5,600 nt of DNA from Bacteroidales bacterium (lineage in GTDB: Bacteria; Bacteroidota; Bacteroidia; Bacteroidales; UBA12077): positions 21,613-27,212 of the forward strand of contig DMBU01000037.1 of the NCBI GenBank assembly GCA_003446015.1. The letters are read 5' to 3'. The notes under the pieces were generated by a model. That model was given only the letters and a program-made list of their open reading frames with translations. It had not been told where the DNA came from and searched no databases. The first letter of the stretch is position 1. Each line of letters opens with the position of its first letter. Positions 1 through 5,600 of this stretch are shown piece by piece. Position numbers and translations under genes: made by a program.

Positions 1-465
1 AATAATAAATGGAGCAGGAATATGGCTTATGTAAAGTATTTTCGAAGTACGCTTTTTTTCAATGATTTTGTATTCAGTATTACTATTAAACATTCCAATA
101 TTAAAAAGATTGGCATCAATGATTGTAGTAGTAAGATCAGGATTAACATTACTCATTAACACAGGTGCTTCACCGGTTTTTTTAAGCCATTTATTCAATT
201 TGCTTTTTGGAGTTTCTCCTGCTTTTAGGTACTTCCAAAGCTTAGGGCGCATTCCTAAAAAGCGTTTATTAGGTTGTGGCTGAATTGCTTTTTTTACTGT
301 TGTTTTAACCAACTGATAATTTTGTAGATGAGCGGCTGGCTCTAATTTAATTTCAGCACCGGCATAAAGCTTTTCTTCTGGAGGCAATTGTTTTGTACCA
401 CTACATGCTGTTAAAAACAGACAACTAATAATAAGGAAAATTTTATTTATGTTTAATGGTGTCAT
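1..465 (-). CDS. tamL: TamL: lipoprotein form of TamA-like Omp85 protein, N-terminal part (runs off left edge)
   Basis: The minus-strand frame starts at ATG 465-463 and stays open for 155 codons to the window edge, so the POTRA remainder and the C-terminal beta-barrel are outside. Residues 1-20 form a lipoprotein signal peptide: a short Asn/Lys n-region, the hydrophobic core IFLIISCLFL, then lipobox L18-T19-A20 before Cys21. The mature start, CSGTKQLPPEEKLYAGAEIK, resembles Bacteroidota TamL proteins as I remember them. Later stretches (RFLGMRPKLWKYL near residue 68, GEAPVL near 98, and LFNIGMF near 120 followed by a KILYISHIPAPFII strand) fit the first POTRA region of Omp85 proteins. TamL is known as the Bacteroidota counterpart of TamA, usually next to tamB. 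By inference it is an outer-membrane protein with a lipidated N-terminus that works with TamB. The start abuts the tamB stop. No Shine-Dalgarno is visible, only A-rich sequence. The family call is firm; exact substrates are unknown. Confidence 0.85.
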   Translation of the reverse strand, partial: MTPLNINKIFLIISCLFLTACSGTKQLPPEEKLYAGAEIKLEPAAHLQNYQLVKTTVKKAIQPQPNKRFLGMRPKLWKYLKAGETPKSKLNKWLKKTGEAPVLMSNVNPDLTTTIIDANLFNIGMFNSNTEYKIIEKKRTSKILYISHIPAPFII

Positions 466-2964
466 TTAATTTTCATTTTTCGATGAATCACTTTTAATAT
501 TAGGTTTTTTGAGAAATTCTTTCCATTTGTTGAAATCACGCACGTATAAAACGCCAACGCCGGTTTCTACTAACTGGCCTTCAATAGCACCTTCGTATTG
601 ATTATATCTGAATCCTTTGAGACGGTAGCGTCCATCTTCTGTTAACTTGTATTCAACTGTAAAATCACTGGTAAAATTATCTGTAGTATTTTGTTCTGCT
701 TTTTCGCCTTCCACATCTACCTTACCTCCAACCTGAACTGTTAAACGTTCATTAAAAAGTTGCTTTTTAACACCAATATCCAACTGGGTCCTGCCTTCTG
801 CTCGTCCTGATTGATAATCGTCATACGATTGAATATCAAAATTTAACTCAACACCGGGTACAAGTTTTGAGCTAAATCGATTTAATTGTTCCGATAACAA
901 TTTTCCAACTGTAGTGCGAACTATGGTTGATGCGACGTTCGATTCTGTTTGTAATGGATTTTCCTGAACAAACCGACCTAAAACCAATAAAGCAAATACT
1001 TGTTTGTTTAATGCTGATGGATCTTCATTCAGCATCATCAATTTTGCATTTACAGCTCCACCTAAAATACCTTTATCTTCAGGTGCCAATTGTATTTCAA
1101 AGCTAATTTCGGGATGTAAAATCAATCCACGCAATTTCAATAACACCACAAATGGATACTCTTGTTTATAAGCATTTTTATCGGCCTCACTGATGCCCGA
1201 CATCTGATCGGCCACAAGGTCAATGGGTGAAGCACGAACCGAATAAGTTGCATCTAATGATACTTCGGCATTCAGAGGATCGCCACTCCATTTAATTGAG
1301 CCTCCGGGTTTGATATTAAATCTTCTTTTTATGATCGATTCCAGAGTAACCAGATAACTGCCTTCGTTTAAATTATATGCCCCGGCAAGACTCATTTTTC
1401 CGCTTCTGTCTATTTCAAAACTTAAAGCTGCCTCGCCTTTAACCACCAAAGAATCGGTAGTAGATGGATCCAGAAACAAGCGGATTGTTGCCTGTTTATC
1501 TATTTCTATAATAGAAGAAATATCAAAGCCGGTTAATCCCGATTGTTGTATTTCTTTTTTGGTATAAAGTATTGGATTAAGTTTTAGTGAAGAATTAAAT
1601 TCTATTACACCTTCTCCTTTGTCGGTGGTGAGCCTTTTCTCCGGAACTGCAAATGTAAAGTTCGATCCTTTTTTTAATTTTAATTTTGCATTGATTACCG
1701 GTAGTTTCAAGGTGCCTTTTATATCAATCTTGCTGTCAATAATCATTTTACCGTGCAGTTCTTTATTGTCCTTTGCAGTGGTGTTAAGCAATAAAAAATC
1801 TTTTGTATCCACATTGATTGCCAACATGAAGTTTTTAAACTGTTCCATTTGAACTGAGCCGTTAATAACTGCTACATTCTGGTTGGCATCTAAAATGGTA
1901 AATGAATTTAAATAAAACCCGTCTTTTTTTAGTTCAAGCGTTTCGTGTTTTAGTTGTAATGGATTATTTAATACTGTGGGTGTAATAAAAACATTTTCGA
2001 ATAGCAATTTGCCTGTTACTAAAGGTTTAGTACTTTTGCCTTCAATTAAAAAATTCCCGGTAAGGTTACCAGTAGCTTTTGTTATGGTTTCCATTGAAAA
2101 TGCCTGTACGGTTTTCATCGAAAGCGACTGAATATCAACATTTATTTTCATCGAAGTCTCTTTTCCAGTAGGAACAAAATAACCATTTGCTGTAAGATTA
2201 TTTTCGGCACTTGATAGATTTACATTTAAATTAAATTTATCTGCAGTAGTACCATCTGCTTTTACGCTTAAATCTCCAATGGATACATCACGAACAAACA
2301 AGTTGCTAATTTTTACATCAGCAATAATTCCATACAAGTTGTTCACTCTTTTAAGCAACACATTTCCGTCAACATTTCCTTTAAGCATACCGGTATCTTT
2401 TTCTATAATTTCGGAAATATCGTCCAGTTTAAAATTCCTGGCCTCAATGTTTATATCATCATTAAATTGATTGTTCACAGAACTTATATTGATCTGCCTT
2501 TTTTCTTTCTGAATAAAAAAGTGATGAATCAAAAAACCCGGTTTTCCGAATTTAATATAATTATCGGCGGCAATACTCCAGTGTTCATCCATCAGAAAAA
2601 AATCTTCCGGATCCATAGTGAGCTTATAGTTCGATTCATCTTTTGTAATTTGCGTCCGGATAAAAAGCTTTTTATTTTGCTTTTCATCTGTTGAAGAGAT
2701 GTTTGCAAAAATTTTGTTATCAGCAATTTCCCCATCAAGCAGAAGATGATCAATTTCTAATTGTGAATTTGAAATATTACTGCTGGAGATTTTATAATTC
2801 AGTGCACTTGCATCCGAATTCACATCTATTACAAAGTCTTTAATATTTGTTGTTCCATAAATTATATTTTTTATGCTTGCTTTAAAGTTTAAAACATTTT
2901 GCTCACTATTAAAATTTCCCAGAATGTATCCTGACTCAAACTTTTTTAATTGGGGTAAAAAACT
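466..2964 (-). CDS. tamB: TamB C-terminal part (DUF490/TamB domain), displaced by one frame from its N-terminal half
   Basis: This frame is open from 2964, just after a TGA at 2967-2965, to the TAA at 468-466. No credible start exists: GTG at 2823-2821 is a formal candidate (785 residues), and the first ATG is at 2616-2614, residue 70 from that GTG. No signal peptide or membrane segment follows either. The 47 residues before the GTG are TamB-like (QLKKFESGYILGNFNSEQN and onward), so the true reading continues from the upstream gene through a frameshift. From the GTG, TamB-type modules of the pattern G-x-L-x-G-x-hydrophobic recur near 144-175, 248-280 and 355-390. The conserved TamB domain fills roughly the last 300 residues, with ALLVLGRFVQENP near 611, the amphipathic KLLSEQLNRFSSKLVPGVEL near 642 and the barrel-like end LTVQVGGKVDVEGE. 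In the TAM system this end is held to be periplasmic and to contact the Omp85 partner. Family identity is very likely; whether it is expressed as drawn is not known. Confidence 0.85.
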   Translation of the reverse strand, partial: SFLPQLKKFESGYILGNFNSEQNVLNFKASIKNIIYGTTNIKDFVIDVNSDASALNYKISSSNISNSQLEIDHLLLDGEIADNKIFANISSTDEKQNKKLFIRTQITKDESNYKLTMDPEDFFLMDEHWSIAADNYIKFGKPGFLIHHFFIQKEKRQINISSVNNQFNDDINIEARNFKLDDISEIIEKDTGMLKGNVDGNVLLKRVNNLYGIIADVKISNLFVRDVSIGDLSVKADGTTADKFNLNVNLSSAENNLTANGYFVPTGKETSMKINVDIQSLSMKTVQAFSMETITKATGNLTGNFLIEGKSTKPLVTGKLLFENVFITPTVLNNPLQLKHETLELKKDGFYLNSFTILDANQNVAVINGSVQMEQFKNFMLAINVDTKDFLLLNTTAKDNKELHGKMIIDSKIDIKGTLKLPVINAKLKLKKGSNFTFAVPEKRLTTDKGEGVIEFNSSLKLNPILYTKKEIQQSGLTGFDISSIIEIDKQATIRLFLDPSTTDSLVVKGEAALSFEIDRSGKMSLAGAYNLNEGSYLVTLESIIKRRFNIKPGGSIKWSGDPLNAEVSLDATYSVRASPIDLVADQMSGISEADKNAYKQEYPFVVLLKLRGLILHPEISFEIQLAPEDKGILGGAVNAKLMMLNEDPSALNKQVFALLVLGRFVQENPLQTESNVASTIVRTTVGKLLSEQLNRFSSKLVPGVELNFDIQSYDDYQSGRAEGRTQLDIGVKKQLFNERLTVQVGGKVDVEGEKAEQNTTDNFTSDFTVEYKLTEDGRYRLKGFRYNQYEGAIEGQLVETGVGVLYVRDFNKWKEFLKKPNIKSDSSKNEN
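2942..2962. repeat. T6/A6 quasi-palindrome around the tamB frameshift
   Basis: On the sense (minus) strand T6 at 2962-2957 is followed by the nine bases ACCCCAATT and then A6 at 2947-2942. The two runs can pair as a six-base stem with a nine-base loop, and beyond a G-G mismatch two more A-T pairs are possible. The stem is all A-T and weak. It may matter as a site of replication slippage or misalignment, not as a terminator or a strong frameshift stimulator. Confidence 0.4.
2946..2964 (-). other. tamB: Frameshift junction inside tamB (minus one base)
   Basis: The upstream and downstream tamB frames are both open only across these 19 bases. The sense strand reads GAA GTT TTT TAC CCC AAT TAA in the upstream frame and AGT TTT TTA CCC CAA TTA AAA AAG in the downstream frame. 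One extra base in the T6 run (2962-2957), or one extra C in the C4 run (2955-2952), would restore a continuous gene. The sense is seen directly; the cause is inference. Candidates are a true one-base deletion, a homopolymer sequencing or consensus error, or slippage. No canonical X-XXY-YYZ slippery heptamer sits in the upstream frame. Confidence 0.85.
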
Positions 2965-5432
2965 TCAGAAAGGACAGGATCATTGTGAAGCTGGATCTCG
3001 AAATTAAAATCAGACAGGTTTGCTTTATGATCTACCTGGACTGTATCTGAAAATGAGAAATAAGTATTCATAAAATTACCCAGTACCTGTGGAAGTTCAA
3101 ATGGAGAAAATGTTCCATTAAACTTTACATCCATAAGCGAACTTTTAACTATCAATTCACTTTTATTGGGTTCATTTATGGTAAACAATACAAATGAATC
3201 GAGTCGGAAATTTTCGCCTTCGTGGGCAATAATGATGTTGGATATTACTGCATCACCATTTAATTCATTTATCGCACCACCATTTAAATTTGTTTCTGCA
3301 ATTAAACCTATTCGTATATCATCTTTTGTAAAATTGAGTTTTTGAAGGTTGGCTCCCTTTAAGTTTAAATGGAATTTATAATTTTCATGATTGGGTTTCA
3401 TGCTTACAAATCCATTAAAATCAAATGCTGCATTTTTATCATTCAGGCTAATTTTTCCTGCAAATTCCTGGTCTGTTAAAGTACCATCAATGTTCAGCTT
3501 GTGATAGGAATATTTATTTATTTGGATATCTGATACTTCGGCATTTATTTTTGCTTCAATATTATTTTTGTCAAGACCATGTCCGGTAGTTTCTGCAATT
3601 AACGATACTGAGCCAAACATATTTTTGTTTTTTAATAAACTGCCCAAATCAAAATCAGTAATACGTATTTTACTGTTAAAATTTTCAGTTTTATCGATGT
3701 TGGCAAAAATATATGCCGAACCAAAGCTACTACTCATGTCTACTGTTGTTTCAAAGGATTTTATTGTTCCATCAAAAACAAGCTGCATGTGAATACTATC
3801 CGGAATTTCAAGACTTTTTGGAATTAATGTATCGGCAAACATCAACAGATCAGTTTTGCCTGTATTTATGATCAAATTCGGGAAATTAAAAGATGTAGTT
3901 TTAAATTCAGGTAATCCCACCAGAATAAAATCGGTACTTAAATTTGTATTTTCTCCTGTACTAATCTCCAGGTTTTCCCCGACAAGATGATTCACCGGTC
4001 CGGTTATTTTCCCTGTTATGCTTGTAATGTTATTACCATTTTTAAAAAAGGCCTGATTACTAAGCTGGGGAACAAAATAGAGAATATCAGCATTGGCAAT
4101 TTCTCCAATACGCATATCTACATCTACAAGCATGGATTGTATGGAATCTTTCAGTGATTGGATTGAAGAAAACTGAATGTTTAAATCAGCTTCAATGGCA
4201 GAATTAGCAGTTTTAAGCTTAAGTTTTTTTGAAGATATGGAGTGCTTATCCATGTGGAAATCAGTTTCGAATTCTGATATCAAAAAATTATTCGGATCAA
4301 GCATTTTGAAATTTTCAATTACCACTTCCGTTTTAGCCGAAGAATAATAAAAATCTGTTGCTTTAAGTGAAACATGTTTATGATTGAGATGAGCTGCATC
4401 AAAGGAGTTTTCTGTTTTCGGCTTACTTACATTATTGTATGTCAGAAAATTATCATCCAGTTCAGAATTCTTCACAGAAACTTTCCAATTGCTTTTTGAT
4501 GCAGGTTTTTTTGATACCTCAACAATAGTGTCTGTGGGCAATTCTATTTTACTTGTACTATAATGGATTTCACTTTTTGACAAATTGAAATTTTGTAGTG
4601 ATACCATTTGCTTTTGTAAATTGACAGAAGCCTGTTTTAACTTAAGTTGGTTAATACCTGCTGTAACTGATTGTTTATTAATGGAATCGCCGAAATTTAG
4701 ATTTGAATTGTTTATCTGTACTTTATTTGCAGTGAGTATGAATAAACCATTTGACTTTTTATTTGATGTTTCCCCCGGCTTTATAAGAACATTAGCATTC
4801 AGACTTTCAATCAGCAATTCATCAACTTTAAAAATTGATTGCTTCAGGTCAATCTTATCCATTTTCAATTTTAAACGAGGAAGAACAGCACTTACCTTTG
4901 TTCCACCATAATCATCATGGTAATTTACCTGAATATTTTTCAGATTAACATGATCTATGCTGAATGTCCAATTTGGTTTTTTTTCGCTCTCTACTTTTTT
5001 TTGCTTGGCAGTATCACTAAATGCCGTAAGTAGAAAATTATAGCTGAACAAAGAATCTGTTTTAATTCGGTTGACATAAAGTTTGGCTTCTTTCAGAGCG
5101 AAAGAACGTATATGCACATTATGATTGAATATATCTTTAAATACCAGATTTATTTTTAAATAGCTGGCACTAAGCAAAGTGTCTTTTTTTTCATCTTCGA
5201 GGAAAATACCCTTAATAACAATTGATTTTGGAAATGAGACATTGACTTTTTTAATTTCAACCCGTGTATGGGTTTTGTTACTGATAAATGAAGTGGCATA
5301 ACTGGTAATCTTTGTTTGAATTGCCGGAATTTGAATAAGTATGGCAATAACTATGAGTAAAAGCACGTAGCATAGCATTACCCATAGAGTCACTTTTAAA
5401 GTTTTTTTTAAAAATGAAACTACTTTAATCAT
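2946..5432 (-). CDS. tamB: TamB N-terminal part (membrane anchor and AsmA-like region), ends early at a frameshift
   Basis: ATG 5432-5430 opens 828 codons ending at TAA 2948-2946. The start is chosen because a basic n-region (K3, K9, K10, K13) leads directly into one hydrophobic helix at about residues 13-33, an uncleaved inner-membrane anchor. It is followed by the IQIPAIQ stretch (33-39), RVEIKKVNVSFPKS (57-70) and DTLL (84-87), all typical of the start of long Bacteroidota TamB/AsmA-like proteins. The rest is a series of alternating hydrophobic/polar strands with many Asn, Lys and Ser and no catalytic motif, as expected for a lipid-conducting or chaperone-like beta groove across the periplasm. 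The conserved C-terminal TamB domain is missing here and lies in the next frame. The last residues, LSEVFYPN, read on naturally as LSEVFYP-QLKKFE if one base is added. Joined length would be about 1655 residues, in the range I expect for Bacteroidota TamB. Alone, this fragment would lack the end that meets TamL and is probably non-functional. Confidence 0.85.
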   Translation of the reverse strand: MIKVVSFLKKTLKVTLWVMLCYVLLLIVIAILIQIPAIQTKITSYATSFISNKTHTRVEIKKVNVSFPKSIVIKGIFLEDEKKDTLLSASYLKINLVFKDIFNHNVHIRSFALKEAKLYVNRIKTDSLFSYNFLLTAFSDTAKQKKVESEKKPNWTFSIDHVNLKNIQVNYHDDYGGTKVSAVLPRLKLKMDKIDLKQSIFKVDELLIESLNANVLIKPGETSNKKSNGLFILTANKVQINNSNLNFGDSINKQSVTAGINQLKLKQASVNLQKQMVSLQNFNLSKSEIHYSTSKIELPTDTIVEVSKKPASKSNWKVSVKNSELDDNFLTYNNVSKPKTENSFDAAHLNHKHVSLKATDFYYSSAKTEVVIENFKMLDPNNFLISEFETDFHMDKHSISSKKLKLKTANSAIEADLNIQFSSIQSLKDSIQSMLVDVDMRIGEIANADILYFVPQLSNQAFFKNGNNITSITGKITGPVNHLVGENLEISTGENTNLSTDFILVGLPEFKTTSFNFPNLIINTGKTDLLMFADTLIPKSLEIPDSIHMQLVFDGTIKSFETTVDMSSSFGSAYIFANIDKTENFNSKIRITDFDLGSLLKNKNMFGSVSLIAETTGHGLDKNNIEAKINAEVSDIQINKYSYHKLNIDGTLTDQEFAGKISLNDKNAAFDFNGFVSMKPNHENYKFHLNLKGANLQKLNFTKDDIRIGLIAETNLNGGAINELNGDAVISNIIIAHEGENFRLDSFVLFTINEPNKSELIVKSSLMDVKFNGTFSPFELPQVLGNFMNTYFSFSDTVQVDHKANLSDFNFEIQLHNDPVLSEVFYPN

Positions 5433-5600
5433 ATAGATTTTTAACTAAAATTATGCCTATGGCCTTTTTATTTCTAACAATAACTTATCTCTCTTTTTAA
5501 TGCAATTGGTTAAAATGAATATCCGTTTATGTCCCTAATCTGTAATAAGTAATCAGAAAATCAATTGTTTGCCCCGATCCCTAAACTACTCTTTATACAC
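5433..5600. other. Non-coding leader upstream of tamB
   Basis: No frame on either strand gives a convincing protein here, and no tRNA or other RNA fold is evident. The promoter of tamB should lie in it. The sequence next to the start (GTTAAAAATCTAT before the ATG) is A/T-rich with no Shine-Dalgarno, as is usual in Bacteroidota. Two weak matches to the Bacteroidota -7 box TAnnTTTG are present on the minus strand: TAGTTTAG at 5588-5581 (five of six fixed bases, but its -33 box would be outside the window) and TATTGTTA at 5482-5475 (four of six, with a TTG 20 bases upstream at 5505-5503). Neither is strong enough to call. Confidence 0.5.

Noticed and set aside
466..2823. Independent gene starting at GTG 2823
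   Set aside because: The 47 codons upstream are open and encode TamB-like sequence that continues the upstream half, and the GTG lies in mid-domain with no signal peptide behind it.
2930..2964. Programmed minus-one ribosomal frameshift signal
   Set aside because: In the upstream frame no X-XXY-YYZ heptamer is present (GTT TTT TAC CCC), downstream pairing is limited to about three base pairs, and no conserved reason for recoding TamB is known to me.
4585..4911. Plus-strand open frame of 108 residues inside tamB
   Set aside because: It lies fully antisense to a well-supported coding region and its cysteine- and phenylalanine-rich product is typical of a shadow frame. The shorter plus-strand frames at 62-283, 1619-1852, 2279-2470, 2467-2694 and 3568-3792 are rejected for the same reason.
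5156..5347. Minus-strand frame of 63 residues within the start of tamB
   Set aside because: It overlaps the anchor-proximal part of tamB in another frame and has no recognisable features.
5434..5441. Plus-strand TAGATTTT resembling a Bacteroidota -7 box, hinting at a divergent promoter
   Set aside because: It lacks a convincing -33 element, since that region would fall inside the tamB start, and no plus-strand gene follows within the window.
5452..5474. Possible small terminator GCCTATGGCC followed by T5 on the plus strand
   Set aside because: The stem is only three base pairs (GCC/GGC) with a three-base loop, too weak to be an intrinsic terminator, and no plus-strand gene ends here.

Overview
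The window is AT-rich, densely coding DNA, almost certainly from a member of the Bacteroidota. The evidence is the gene pair it carries (a long TamB-family protein followed by a TamA-like Omp85 protein made as a lipoprotein, TamL), the A-rich translation starts without Shine-Dalgarno sequences, and the low GC content. I cannot place it below phylum level from sequence alone.

Everything that codes lies on the minus strand and reads from right to left. Positions 5433-5600 are a non-coding leader with no clear gene. Positions 5432-2946 encode the N-terminal half of TamB: a membrane anchor followed by AsmA/TamB-like beta-rich repeats. Positions 2964-466 encode the C-terminal half, ending in the conserved TamB (DUF490) domain. 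Positions 465-1 are the first 155 codons of tamL, a lipoprotein with POTRA-type sequence that runs off the left edge.

The main oddity is that tamB is in two frames. The upstream frame stops at 2948-2946. The downstream frame is open from 2964, has no ATG until its residue 70 (counted from a GTG at 2823), and has no export signal of its own. A one-base shift within 2946-2964 joins the halves into one protein of about 1655 residues with a natural TamB sequence across the joint. This is either a real one-base loss, a read or assembly error in a T6/C4/A6 cluster, or less likely a recoding site.

Together the genes would form a TAM-type envelope system. TamB would be anchored in the inner membrane and span the periplasm as a long beta structure, meeting the Omp85 protein TamL at the outer membrane, with a role in outer-membrane protein assembly and/or phospholipid transport. 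The tamB stop and the tamL ATG abut with no spacer, which implies translational coupling. I see no RNA genes, mobile elements, CRISPR arrays or clearly new system here.
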